NCBI GenBank assembly: GCA_002118135.1
Contig: BDIU01000096.1
Coordinates: 1-18,243 of the forward strand
Direction of reading: 5' to 3'
Source: Trebouxia sp. TZW2008
Taxonomy: Eukaryota; Chlorophyta; Trebouxiophyceae; Trebouxiales; Trebouxiaceae
DNA length: 18,243 nucleotides
The position numbers and the translations under genes were made by a program. The stretch's first letter is position 1; every line of letters starts with the position of its first letter. The notes beneath the pieces are model-generated. The model searched no databases. It was not told where the DNA came from and worked only from the letters and a program-made list of their open reading frames with translations. Below, in pieces: positions 1 through 8,454 of the stretch.

Positions 1-393
1 TACCCCTTCGGGGTACGGGGAGACTTTTCTCGTATCCCTTCGTACTAGACTTTACCCCGAAAAGATAAGCCGAAGCTTGTACCCCGAAGGGGTAAAGGGG
101 TACTAGACTTTACCCCTATACGAAGAGATACGAGAAAAGTCTCCCCGTACCCCTGTACCCCGAAGGGATACTACCCCTTACCGAAGCTTTTTGGGGTACC
201 GGATACTACCCCGAAGGGATACTACCCCTTACCGAAGCTTTTACCGTGTCCCTTCCGGATACTACCCCGAAAAGACTTTACCCCGAAAACATTTTACCCC
301 TATACCCCTATACCCCGGCTTCTCCCGGTACCCCTCCGGGGTATAGGGGTAGTATCTTTTCGGGGTAGTCTCCCTTCGGGGTAAAGTCTAGTA

Positions 394-515
394 CGAAGGG
401 ATACGAAGAGCTTCTCGTATCTTTTCGGGATACGAAAAGCTTCTCGAAGGGATACGAGAAGCTTCTCCCGGTACCCGGAAGAGCTTCTCCCCTCCGGGGT
501 ATAGGGGTATAGGGG
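394..515. repeat. 122-bp segment shared with array C
   Basis: This segment matches 15644-15765 in the same orientation over 122 bp with three mismatches by eye (two adjacent near 457-459 and one at 505). It contains the words CGAAGGGATACGAAGAG, CTTCTCGTATC, CCCGGTACCCGGAAGAG and CCTCCGGGGTATA. The two copies lie about 15 kb apart on either side of the 23S gene and ycf20, so homologous recombination between them could excise or circularise that region. Confidence 0.85.
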
Positions 516-663
516 GAAGCTTTTACCGAAATCCGGGTTTACAATGAGATGAGAAACTTTTTTCGTATCTTGTATCTTTTCGGTATACGTACAAGGAGAA
601 ATCCGGGTTTACAATGAGATGAGAGATCTTTTTCGTATCCCGAAAAGATACGAGAAGTCCGGG

Positions 664-724
664 TTTACAATGAGATGAGAGACTTTTTTCGTATCCCGAA
701 AAAAGTCTCTCATCTCATTGTAAA
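664..724. repeat. Perfect 28-bp hairpin with 5-nt loop
   Basis: Arms 664-691 and 697-724 are exact reverse complements, with loop TATCC. The arm carries the module TTTACAATGAGATGAGAG followed by an ACTTTTTTCG tail. Copies of the same module occur elsewhere in single orientation, for example near 5698, 15595 and 16010. The structure could form a cruciform in DNA or a very stable hairpin in any transcript. Nothing shows that it acts as a terminator. Confidence 0.9.
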
Positions 725-1396
725 AGAATCCTTTTTTCCCGGAAAGGGATTACCCCCCGAAAAGATACGAAAAGGTACGAAAAGGTACGAAAAGGTACGG
801 GGTAGTATCCCCTTTCCTTTACCCCCCGAAAAGATACGGGGTATAGTGTTTTTGGGGTAAAGTATAGTACGAAGGGATACGAAGAGCTTCTCGTATCTTT
901 TCGGGATAGGAAAAAAGTCTCGAAGGGATACGAGAAAAGTCTCGAAGGGATACGAAAAGCTTCTCGAAGGGATACGAAGAGCTTCTCCCCGTACCCCGAA
1001 GGGGTATAGGGGTATAGGGGTAAAGCTTTTTCGGGGTAGTATCCGGAGAAAAGTCTCGAAGGGATAGGAAAAAAGTCTCGAAGGGATACGAGAAAAGTCT
1101 CGAAGGGATACGAGAAAAGTCTCGAAGGGATAGGAAAAAAGTCTCGAAGGGATACGAAGAGCTTCTCCCCGTACCCCGAAGGGGTATAGGAATATAGGGG
1201 TATAGGGGTATAGGGTAAAGGTTTTTCGGAATATGGGGGTTGTACCCCGCATCCCTTTTTCTTTACCCCCCAAAAGATACGGGGTAAAGTGTTTTCGGGG
1301 TAAGTTTTCTTATCTTTTCAGAAAAGATCTTTTCAAGGGTTATCTTTTCAAGGTAGAAGGTAAAAAGTATAGGGTACAAGGTACGAGATGCCACCT

Positions 1397-1744
1397 TTAA
1401 CTTAATAAATTAAAAACAAATCCCTCTTCCAAAACATTATCCTTTACCTTGCGCATCGAAAACAAAAACATTTGTTTTTTGTATTGCTTTTTTAAATTTA
1501 TTTCTAAAAAAGCACAAAAACAATGCAATACTTCTTCTAATAAAAGATTGAGAAGAGCAAAAACACGGTAAAAAAACCTTTTAGAGTTTAAAAAAAACAC
1601 ATAAAGGTCTTTTTTTTTAAACGAGTATAAATATATTACCAAGATTGAAATTCTCAAAAGACTTCCTGTTTTTTTTAAGGAGAAAAGGGATACGAGGTCT
1701 GTTTGGTATTTGTTTTTTTCGTTAAATCTTTTTATAGATACCAT
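1397..1744 (-). CDS. Unrecognised 115-codon ORF, doubtful
   Basis: The frame opens with ATG at 1744 and encodes a basic, Phe/Leu-rich protein of 115 residues. A hydrophobic stretch around residues 29-42 (LLRISILVIYLYSF) is followed by Lys-rich segments. I do not recognise a family or a conserved motif. It sits just right of array A in AT-rich DNA where open frames of this size are uncommon but not exceptional. No convincing ribosome binding site or promoter is visible. It could be a real freestanding plastid ORF, a relic, or chance. Confidence 0.2.
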   Translation of the reverse strand: MVSIKRFNEKNKYQTDLVSLFSLKKTGSLLRISILVIYLYSFKKKDLYVFFLNSKRFFYRVFALLNLLLEEVLHCFCAFLEINLKKQYKKQMFLFSMRKVKDNVLEEGFVFNLLS

Positions 1745-2608
1745 ATTGTCTTTAAACCGTATCTTTTATTTTCCATTTGAAACGCGTTTAGAAACAAAAC
1801 AACAACTTTTATAAATCATTCAAAGTATAAGCTTTGTTAGGCTTTAAAGTTCACAACTTTTTACGTTCTAGTTCAGTAATCTTTCTTCCAAAAGGTTTCA
1901 AGGTGTCAATATCCTGACGATTTTGAAAAAAAGGTTTTAAACTCTTTAAGTAGACAAAGGTTTAAAGATGAATTTAAAAGTTTGACTTTCTCCCAAAAAA
2001 CAATAAAAGAAAGAAAACTTTCTTTGTTCTCAAACAACAAGTTCTCAAATAATAAGCTCTCAAATAATAAAGAATCTTTTATGTTTTTTTTTCAAAACAG
2101 CCCGTTTCCCTTCTAAAACCTCAACCTTTACCCCTTGGTCTAAAGCTTTTTTCATATCAGGAAGAAAAAAACCTCTTTTTTTTCGTGACTTTTTGCACAC
2201 CTGAAGTATCTGAACAATGATGAATAGCCATTAAGAACTCTTTTCGTGTACCGGTACTTTGAAACAACTATAGATCTCTATTTAAAGATTGATGGCTCTT
2301 GTTACCACGAAGACTTTCTTCGTATCTTTTAATGATTTGGTTTTCAATTAACAGGTTCTTATTTGTTAAAGCAGTCTTAACTGTTTCTTTGATCTCCTTT
2401 TGCCTGAAGTTTTGTCCAATCTATAAGCTTTTGACGGCTTAACCACAACTCTTTGGCCAACAAACGGCCTCATTTCTTGTTAGACTAATATTCAGCTTCT
2501 CCGAACGCGCGATAATTCTTTATCTTGCAGCGTCCTTGAGAACAAGAAATGAAAGAACAAATAACGAGAAAGAGGTTTAGGAAAGGTGTAATCCCACAAA
2601 ATCCCAGT

Positions 2609-2860
2609 TTAAAAAAACCTTTGAATGATTTTTAAGGGAAACAAGCCTTGGCGAGCAGTTTGCAGAAGCGCTTTTCTACGATGAAACGGTTGTATGGGGT
2701 TGTGAAAATCGTTAGTATTGTTGTTATTTCGGTGTAAGTGGACACCAGTAAACCCTTTTTGTAGTAAATCTTTTTCTACACGTTTTAATGAAAGGTCGTG
2801 TTTTGCTTGTGTAAAAATGCTTTTTTTTGTTTTAGAGAGAGCAGGTTGAGGGATGCCCAA
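2609..2860 (-). CDS. Unrecognised 83-codon ORF, possibly a relic
   Basis: The frame has no ATG; it can only be read from a TTG at 2860, so it may be an interior fragment of something longer. Composition is protein-like and hydrophilic (charged residues in 20-35, polar 41-63). Residues around 40-54 (VHLHRNNNNTNDFHN) faintly resemble the His/Asn-rich core of HNH endonucleases, which are common as stray ORFs in green algal plastids, but the spacing of catalytic residues cannot be confirmed. A CxxC pair lies just upstream in the same frame (CKSCNST) before an in-frame stop. Treat any function as unproven. Confidence 0.2.
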   Translation of the reverse strand: MGIPQPALSKTKKSIFTQAKHDLSLKRVEKDLLQKGFTGVHLHRNNNNTNDFHNPIQPFHRRKALLQTARQGLFPLKIIQRFF

Positions 2861-3077
2861 GGTACTATTGCAAGATTTACATCATTTACCTTTTGAAAGA
2901 TAACTCTCCTTTCCTTTCGGGAACAGCTTTTAAAGAGTTGCTAAAAGAAAGATGATACCAATCTTGACGCCCTTTTTAAAAACAAAATGGTTAAGATTTT
3001 CAAATTGACTACCTATATTTCTTGGAAATGTTGTTTCCTATTTTGAAAGCCTGTTGATTCTTAAACATTTCTATAAG

Positions 3078-3168
3078 TTTTAAAAGACAAGATCTTTTTT
3101 AAAGGTTTTAAATTTACAGGTTTCGTTTACAAAACCCTCAAATAACACAAAGATCTTGTCTTTTAAAA
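3078..3168. repeat. 19-bp inverted repeat
   Basis: Arms 3078-3096 and 3150-3168 are exact reverse complements (TTTTAAAAGACAAGATCTT and its partner), separated by 53 bp. It lies in the gene-poor spacer, and its sequence is unrelated to repeat families 1 and 2. It might mark an old transcript end or a small inversion, but neither can be shown. Confidence 0.7.
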
Positions 3169-3746
3169 AGCTTTTTCATAAACTGTTAGAAACCTTTTCT
3201 TGAAAAACAAGTTTATGAGGGGAAACGAGGTTTAATATTTCTTTCTTGGTTTTTTCATTTTACCCCGATAAAAAGATCTCGTTTTCCTTCATAAACAGGT
3301 TTTATTCTCATATTAAAGTTTTCTCATTCATATCTTTTCCTTTCTAAAAAAGGGTGTGTTCTAAAGAAAAAAAAGCTTTTTGATCTTTTTATTAGCCTTT
3401 TCCCTACAAATCTTTTACTTTTTTTGTTTAGATATAAAAATCTCCTGACTTTTTAAGGTTTTTTTATTCTTTCCCTAAGCTTTGATTGAGGAGTAGTTTT
3501 CTTCTTTATAATGGTTGGTCAATCAAAAAACCCGGCTTTTAAATTGTTTAAGAGGGTTTCTTACGCTTAAAAAAATGTACAGGCTTTCTACGCCACTCAT
3601 TACAATATATTATAATAGAAAAGATTTACCCTTAAAAAAGCCTTTAAAACCCAGCTCCTGATAATGTTGAAGTGCTTCAATTACACAAGATATTACATAT
3701 AAGAAGCCTTAAACGGCCTTTCTTACAAAAACAAGAGTATTGTTGC

Positions 3747-3908
3747 TCAAACCCGTATATCTCTTTTAAAAAGGTATTGCCATCCAAAAGAAGAAGTAAA
3801 TGAACCATCATTCATTCGTGCAATTTGGGAATTCTTCTCTAAAAAACGAAAGAGTGCCTTTTTTATTCGATATTGTAAATCCAACAAGTCTTCATTTCTT
3901 TTAAACAT
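3747..3908 (-). CDS. Unrecognised 53-codon ORF, doubtful
   Basis: ATG at 3908 to TGA at 3747 gives a 53-residue, Lys/Arg-rich hydrophilic peptide beginning MFKRNEDLLDLQYRIKK. The composition looks like a real protein. However, two neighbouring frames on the same strand and one on the opposite strand are also open here, so coding status is unclear. No homologue was recognised. Confidence 0.12.
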   Translation of the reverse strand: MFKRNEDLLDLQYRIKKALFRFLEKNSQIARMNDGSFTSSFGWQYLFKRDIRV

Positions 3909-4565
3909 TGATCAGTACCTAAACAGTTTACAAAGAAATTGTTTTTTCTGTAAACTATTCTTTAGAGTAATACGTCCCAAACCTAACAAGTTGACCCAGG
4001 CCAAGAGTTGTCATTTCCCTTGCTAAACTTGTTGTTTTCCGGCAAATCAAAAGCTTTTCATAAAAAAAGTTGAATGACGTTTTTAAAGGTCCTCTTTTCC
4101 CTTGCTAATTGATGGTTTTTTTCTAAGTTGCTCTGTTTTAACAGCAAAACGCAGTACCCTGTAATTTGTACCCTAAAAAGACCGGAGCCGATAAAAAGAC
4201 GAAAAGACCCGACTTACCCCTATACCCCTATACCCCGAAGGGGTACTAGGCTTTACCCCGAAGGGATACTACCCCTATACCCCTATACCCCTTCGGGGTA
4301 CGGGTTACCGGGAGAAGCTCTTCGTATTCCTTCGAGAAGCTTTTCGTATCCCGAAAAGATACGAGAAGCTCTTCGTATCCCTTCGTACTAGACTTTACCC
4401 CGAAAAGATACTACCCCGAAAAGATACTACCCCTTACGGGGAGAATCCTTTCCGGATACTACCCCGAAAAGACTTTCCGAAGTTTTTACCGAAGCTCTTC
4501 GTATCCCTTCGTACGGGGAGAAAAGGATTCCGGGTACTAGACTTCCCGAAGCTTTTACCGACTTT

Positions 4566-4611
4566 CTTCGTCTCCCGAAAAAAAAGTATACTTTTTTTTC
4601 GGGAGACGAAG
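4566..4611. repeat. 46-bp perfect palindrome
   Basis: Positions 4566-4588 and 4589-4611 are exact reverse complements with no loop. The centre is AAAAGTATACTTTT and the outer part is CTTCGTCTCCCG. It is among the longest loop-free palindromes in the window. It lies inside array B and is built from family 1 words. Confidence 0.92.
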
Positions 4612-4708
4612 AGCTTTTCCCGGTACCCCAAAAAAATACGGTGTATAGGGGTAGTATCCGGGAAAAGATTCGGGGTAGTATTCAAAGAAGCTTCGGTAAA
4701 AGCTTCGG

Positions 4709-4823
4709 AAAGTCTAGTACCCCGAAAAGACTTTACCCCGAAGGGGTACCGGATACGGTAAGGGGTAGTATCTTTTCGGGGTAAAGTCTTTTCGGGGTAG
4801 TATCCGGGAAAAGATTCGGGGTA
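4709..4823. repeat. 115-bp exact direct repeat, copy 1
   Basis: This segment is identical over 115 bp to 5258-5372, offset 549 bp, in the same orientation. Flanks differ immediately on both sides. It starts in AAAGTCTAGTACC and ends in AAAAGATTCGGGGTA. Exact identity in otherwise fast-changing words implies a recent duplication or ongoing gene conversion. Confidence 0.9.
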
Positions 4824-5257
4824 AAGTCTAGTACCCCTTCGGGGTATAGGGGTATAGGGGTAGTATCCGGAAGGGATACGGTAAAAGCTTCGGAAAGTCT
4901 TTTCGGGGTAAAGTCTAGTACCCCGAAAAGATACTACCCCGAATCTTTTCCCGGATACTCCCCTATACTTCTATACCCCTTACCGTATCCCTTCGGGGAG
5001 ACTTTTCTCGTATCCCTTCGTATAGGGGTAAAGTCTAGTACGAAAGGATACGAAGAGCTTCTCCCGGTACCCCGAAAAGCTTCGGTAAGAGGTATAGGGG
5101 TATAGGGGTATAGGGGTAGTATCCGGTACCCCTTCGGGGTAGTATCTTTTCGGGGTACAAGCTTCGGTAAAAGCTTCGGAAAGTCTAGTACGAAGGGAGA
5201 CGAAGAGCTTCGGTAAGGGATACGGGTTATCTTTTCGGGGTAGTATCCTTTCGGGGT

Positions 5258-5372
5258 AAAGTCTAGTACCCCGAAAAGACTTTACCCCGAAGGGGTACCG
5301 GATACGGTAAGGGGTAGTATCTTTTCGGGGTAAAGTCTTTTCGGGGTAGTATCCGGGAAAAGATTCGGGGTA
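5258..5372. repeat. 115-bp exact direct repeat, copy 2
   Basis: This is the partner of 4709-4823, identical by eye. Its right end overlaps the start of a 24-bp tandem repeat. Confidence 0.9.
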
Positions 5373-5418
5373 GTCTCCGGGAAAAGATTCGGGGTAGTAT
5401 CCGGGAAAAGATTCGGGG
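5347..5418. repeat. 24-bp tandem repeat, three copies
   Basis: The unit TAGTATCCGGGAAAAGATTC plus GGGG occurs at 5347, 5371 and 5395. The middle copy has C in place of A (TAGTCTCC). The block is slippage-prone and sits directly at the end of the duplicated 115-bp segment. Confidence 0.9.
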
Positions 5419-6052
5419 TAAAGTCTAGTACCCAGTACCCCGAAGGGGTATAGGGGTAGTATCCCTTTGGGGAAAAAAGGATTCGGGGAGAAAAGGATTC
5501 CGGGAGACTTTTCTCGTATCCCTTCGTATAGGGGTAGTATCCGGGAAAAGATTCGGGGTAGTCTCCCGAAAAGATACGGGGTAAAGTCTAGTACCCAGTA
5601 CCCCGAAGGGGTATAGGGGTAGTATCCCGAAAAGATACGGGGTAGTACCCCGTATCTTTTCGGGAGACGTACGGGGAGAACCGAAAAGGATTCTTTTACA
5701 ATGAGATGAGAGACTTTTTTCGTTTCCCGAAAAGATACGTAGAGGGGTAAGTCGGGTCTTTTCGGGGTAAAGTCTTTTCGGGGAAAGATTTTTACCGTAT
5801 CCCTTCGAGGTAAGGACCAGACCTCTTTTTTATGTTATTTTTTATTCAAGATATTGTTTAAAGTGCCGTATCCCTTCATTTGTTGTAAACCTTTACCCCT
5901 ATTTCCCAATTATAAATCTTCTCGAAATGTTTTTTCTCATTCTTCTAATGTATAATTTTGTTATACTTCGGGGTGTAGTGCTTCTTTTGTTTGGTTTTCA
6001 CTAAGATTCCCCCCTAATTCATTGAAAATAAAAAAAACTCTTCTAATTCTTA

Positions 6053-6235
6053 TTAAGATTTAAGATGAGATTTAAAAGTTTGGTAATTAGGTTTAAGAAA
6101 AGCAGCTTCAGGTGATTTTGGAGCACAAAGGTTTACTAAAGAATAGTAAAAGGTATGCCATTTAGTACAATCTTGTCTTCTATCTAATAAATACGAGTGC
6201 CCTTTTTTTCTATTCACATCATTTTTGCTAATCAT
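6053..6235 (-). CDS. Unrecognised 60-codon ORF, doubtful
   Basis: ATG at 6235 opens a 60-residue frame with mixed composition (KWHTFYYSLVNLCAPKSPEA around residues 25-44). Residue variety is more protein-like than in the repeat-derived frames. No family was recognised and no ribosome binding site is obvious. It could be the tail of a decayed gene whose upstream part lies in the frame-shifting region to the right. Confidence 0.15.
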   Translation of the reverse strand: MISKNDVNRKKGHSYLLDRRQDCTKWHTFYYSLVNLCAPKSPEAAFLKPNYQTFKSHLKS

Positions 6236-6685
6236 CAGTTATTAGTAAAAATGTCCGCTTCATTAGAAAGAAGCTTTTTTATATAAAAAGCTAAAACCGT
6301 TACAGCCATAATTGTCTAAATTCTCTTTTTAATTCTTTGATATTCAGGATTTCAAAGGATTCTTTAACACATATAAAAGATCTTTTAAACCCAAATCGTT
6401 TAAAAAACCCGGCTTTTCTGTCACGCACCTTGTTATTATTATTTCTTTTTGATCACCCTTTTATATCATTGTAATTACCCCACTTTGCTAAACTTTGAGA
6501 GCCTTTTTTATAATGAATATTTATGAGCCAAACAGGCTGCGTAAAAGGTGTAAAATCAGAAATCTTTGAGAACGCGCAATTTAAGGGATAAGGGATAGGA
6601 GGCCGTTTTTCTCACCTTAGCGGCGTTCGTATCCCTTAAAGGTTGACCCAGAACGTGAAACCACTGTTTCGGTTTTTTAAACGGT

Positions 6686-6707
6686 AAGGCTGAGTATCCC
6701 TTATTCT
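6686..6707. repeat. 22-bp segment shared with the 23S gene
   Basis: The 22 bp here, read on the minus strand, are identical to 11994-12015 inside the helix 25 expansion of the 23S gene. The core is AAGGGATACTCAGCC, which includes the family 1 word AAGGGATAC. A nearby segment (about 6582-6640) is bounded by AAGGGATA and TATCCCTT in inverted orientation. Confidence 0.8.
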
Positions 6708-6898
6708 CCTCTTTTTTTGAATACATTGTCTTCTCTTACAAAAATGTTGAAGACTGTTGCAACAATTGAAATCATTAAAAGACTGTTTATTACTTCTTAT
6801 TTGGGAGAGAGCAAAAAAAGGGAGGTCGTTTAATTATGTCATAACGGTTTGTTTAAAAATATCAAAGATTTCTTGTTGTTGTTTTGTTGTCTTTTTTC

Positions 6899-7246
6899 TC
6901 AACATCCCGTGTAAAAAGAGTTAAAAAGAGTTGTTATTCTAGTTGGTCTTGGGACAGCATGCACAAGCTTAGGTTGAAACAGGCTTACCCCGAAAAGATA
7001 CAAGTAGCAAAGGCTACAGCCAGTATAAAAAGCGGGATGAAAGGGTTTTTTACCCCCCATTACTCTTAAGAATTCTTTTTGGCTCACCCAGTATCTTTTA
7101 TGGGTTGTTTCATTCTCGTCAAAGCTTTCTAAGCTTTTCTCGTTTTGCAAAGAAAAAGAATAGAAAAGATTTAGTAAATCTTTGAGAGTATACTCGGGAA
7201 TATGGGTAGATTTATTAGGATTTTTCCAAAAACAAAATATTTTCAA
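6899..7246 (-). CDS. Unrecognised 115-codon ORF, doubtful
   Basis: ATG at 7246 opens a 115-residue frame. Residues 1-75 look like soluble protein with charged and aromatic residues (PEYTLKDLLNLFYSFSLQNE). The last third is hydrophobic and Tyr/Phe-rich and includes FGVSLFQ, encoded by a CGAAAAGATAC family 1 word. No known domain was seen. A shadow frame on the other strand at 6884-7069 is less convincing. It may be a freestanding plastid ORF that has picked up a repeat word, or a relic. Confidence 0.2.
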   Translation of the reverse strand: MKIFCFWKNPNKSTHIPEYTLKDLLNLFYSFSLQNEKSLESFDENETTHKRYWVSQKEFLRVMGGKKPFHPAFYTGCSLCYLYLFGVSLFQPKLVHAVPRPTRITTLFNSFYTGC

Positions 7247-7282
7247 AAAAAGAAAAGAAAAACAGAGCAGTTTGTGAGGGGT

Positions 7283-7758
7283 TTATAGGAAAGAAGTGTC
7301 ATAAAACGAGAAAGAAGGAGAGATGCTCTCTTTCATTTTCTCGTTCTCGTCAGAACCTTTTGAATGATTTCCAAGCTCGTATCGCTTGAAATCTAAGAAA
7401 CCCTTCAAACCCTTTTCTACTTCATAAAGGTTTTGGCTTTCTTTTTGGTGTCTTTTGTTTGATCCAAAGATTTAAATCTTTTCTTTGCTGTTAGTACAAA
7501 CAAAACAAGCTTGGGCATCCCTTAAAACAAGGGTAAAGCTTCTTTTTGTCTCATTTGATCTTAAAAAATCGATAAGATCGGGTCTAAGTTTTTTTGTCGT
7601 AAGTTTTTTTATCAAAAAGAGCCGACCTCTCGTATCTTTTCTAAAGGTAAGAAAATGTAGACATTTTTAATACTTCTTTCTTTTGTTTTTTGTTCAAAAG
7701 CATCTCGACAATTTTGGTTATTATAATTGGTTAAACCGTTAACAACCCCTTCAAAAAC
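7283..7758 (-). pseudogene. Possible decayed coding region with frame changes
   Basis: On the minus strand three open stretches follow one another in different frames: 7758-7612 (49 codons), 7636-7472 (55 codons) and 7471-7283 (63 codons). None begins with a clear ATG. Their translations have mixed, charged, protein-like composition, for example RDAFEQKTKERSIKNVYIF, KKLRPDLIDFLRSNETKRS and YEVEKGLKGFLDFKRYELG. The middle one contains a CxxC pair (CFVC). This pattern fits a gene broken by indels, or sequencing indels in A/T runs. Chance openness cannot be excluded because the opposite strand is also open at 7485-7670. The parent protein was not recognised. Confidence 0.2.
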
Positions 7759-8128
7759 TTACCTTCAGTAGAAATGTCAAACACTTTTAAATCTTGAACA
7801 AAAAACCTCTTTAAAAAAGCCCTTCAAACCTTTTTTAAAAAGAGTCTGGATGGTAACAGTAGGATTTAAAACTAAAGTGAAAAGGTATTCCCAGAAGTAA
7901 GTGTACCCGCTTTTTTTGCAGCCTCGTAACGTTCTTCTAAAAGAAAGAGACGATCTTACAAACTTACAAAAGAGCCTAAATACCAATTTCTGGTAAATCT
8001 TTTACATTCTTTCTTTAAAACTTTAAACTTTGAAAGGGTTAAAGGGTTCAAAACCTTAAAGTTTTAAAGTTAAATAAGGTTGTAAAAAATAGTTACCTTT
8101 ATAATAAAGGTAGTCAATAAATACAGCC

Positions 8129-8255
8129 CATGATTGTCTACCCTACGGGTTAAGAGCGCAATAATTGTTGCGCGTTGTCCTTTCCTTCCCAAAGCACATA
8201 CCAACCATTATTGCGCGTTGTCCTTTGGGAAGGGAAGCACATACCAACCATGATT
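8129..8255 (+). repeat. Family 2 repeat, plus orientation
   Basis: One complete and one truncated copy of the family 2 unit. The modules in order are CATGATTGTCTACC, CTACGGGTTAAGAGCGCAA, TAATTGTTGCGCGTTGTCC, TTCCCAAAGCACATACCAACC, then a second ATTATTGCGCGTTGTCC and AAGGGAAGCACATACCAACC block ending in CATGATT. The unit contains short palindromes (ACCCTACGGGT, and GCGCAA with TTGCGC). It has the opposite orientation to the array at 13545-13985, so the two bracket the 23S gene as inverted repeats. Confidence 0.88.
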
Positions 8256-8271
8256 CTTCAAACGTACCGGG

Positions 8272-8293
8272 CCAATATCTTTTTTGATATTGG
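8272..8293. repeat. Small hairpin CCAATATC-T6-GATATTGG
   Basis: This is a perfect 8-bp stem with a six-T loop, followed by a run of G. It lies between the family 2 repeat and the 23S 3' end, and is the most distal of three hairpins in the 23S downstream region. Confidence 0.6.
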
Positions 8294-8367
8294 GGGGGTA
8301 TTAATTTATTTCTATGTTAATTTAATAAGGAGGATATCAATTTGTTGTTTATTTGATCTTTTTCTTA

Positions 8368-8418
8368 CCTTTTTGTTTTTACCCATAAATAAAACATTTA
8401 TGGGTAAAAACAAAAAGG
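8368..8418 (-). terminator. 23-bp perfect hairpin downstream of 23S
   Basis: Arms 8368-8390 and 8396-8418 are exact reverse complements (core TTTTTACCCATAAAT) with a 5-nt loop. In 23S transcription order it comes about 80 nt beyond the rRNA 3' end. A plastid 3' hairpin of this kind could stop transcription or protect the RNA end; the sequence alone does not show which. An alternative reading is a lone palindromic repeat. Confidence 0.45.
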
Positions 8419-8454
8419 GCGTCGAAAAACCTTTCTCTTTTTATAGGCTTTTTG

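Larger units (their letters stand above)
1..1375. repeat. Repeat array A, family 1 (modular palindromic words)
   Basis: This is a dense mosaic of short words, each present with its reverse complement: TACCCC/GGGGTA, CGAAGGG/CCCTTCG, GGGATAC/GTATCCC, CGAAAAGATACG, AAGCTT and GTCTAGTAC. Words are joined in many orders, so nearly every stretch can fold back on itself. From about 900 to 1170 the unit TCTCGAAGGGATACGA recurs many times in tandem with small changes. Around 532, 602 and 658 three copies of a TCCGGGTTTACAATGAG module follow each other 70 and 56 bp apart. The array fades into AT-rich DNA near 1310-1390, where words are degenerate. It runs off the left edge of the window. Long open frames here consist wholly of repeat words and are not called as genes. 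Confidence 0.93.
1376..4190. other. AT-rich spacer with no recognised gene
   Basis: This 2.8-kb stretch between arrays A and B is AT-rich with long A and T runs. No conserved plastid protein, rRNA or tRNA was recognised. It contains short open frames of uncertain meaning, listed separately at 1397-1744, 2609-2860 and 3747-3908 (all minus), and an open stretch on the plus strand at 3703-4026 that lacks an ATG. Several minus-strand stretches between about 2060 and 2560 read as hydrophilic, protein-like sequence but change frame repeatedly, which could reflect a decayed gene. A 19-bp inverted repeat lies at 3078-3168. Family 1 words are essentially absent. Confidence 0.6.
4195..5830. repeat. Repeat array B, family 1
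   Basis: This array uses the same word set as array A. Characteristic strings include TAGTATCCGGGAAAAGATTC, GGGGTAAAGTCTAGTAC, TACCCCGAAGGGGTA and runs of TATAGGGG. It contains a 46-bp perfect palindrome, a 115-bp exact direct duplication and a 24-bp tandem triplet, listed separately. The array begins abruptly after AT-rich DNA, with a CGAAAAGACCCGACTTACCCC junction. It ends near 5830 with a degenerate word and a copy of the TTTACAATGAGATGAGAG module at 5697. No gene is visible within it. Confidence 0.93.
5831..8128. other. AT-rich spacer with coding-like fragments, no recognised gene
   Basis: This 2.3-kb stretch between array B and the first family 2 repeat has no recognisable plastid gene, tRNA or 5S rRNA. 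It carries isolated family 1 words, such as GTATCCCTT near 5868, 6632 and 6695. It also has weak open frames, mostly on the minus strand, at 6053-6235, 6899-7246 and 7777-7986, plus several frame-shifting open stretches at 7283-7758. Near 8027-8073 there is an imperfect AACTTTAAA-rich inverted repeat. A piece at 6686-6707 is shared in inverted orientation with the 23S gene. Confidence 0.55.

Noticed and set aside
710..1273. 187-codon open frame on the minus strand in array A
   Set aside because: It is composed only of repeated peptide words encoded by family 1 DNA, has no domain, and similar frames occur in all arrays and on both strands.
2609..2860. HNH-endonuclease reading of the VHLHRNNNNTNDFHN stretch
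   Set aside because: Only a loose resemblance; catalytic spacing and flanking HNH residues cannot be confirmed, so it is kept as an unrecognised ORF.
3525..3540. AAAAAACCCGGCTTTT, also at 6402-6417, resembling the 3' end motif of RNase P RNA
   Set aside because: The matching 5' GAGGAAAGTCC element and fold were not found near either copy; it is probably a short dispersed repeat.
5927..6004. 25-residue hydrophobic peptide frame (MFFLILLMYNFVILR...) resembling small plastid subunits
   Set aside because: It does not match petL, petN, psbT, psbM or similar proteins as I know them; T-rich DNA readily gives short hydrophobic frames.
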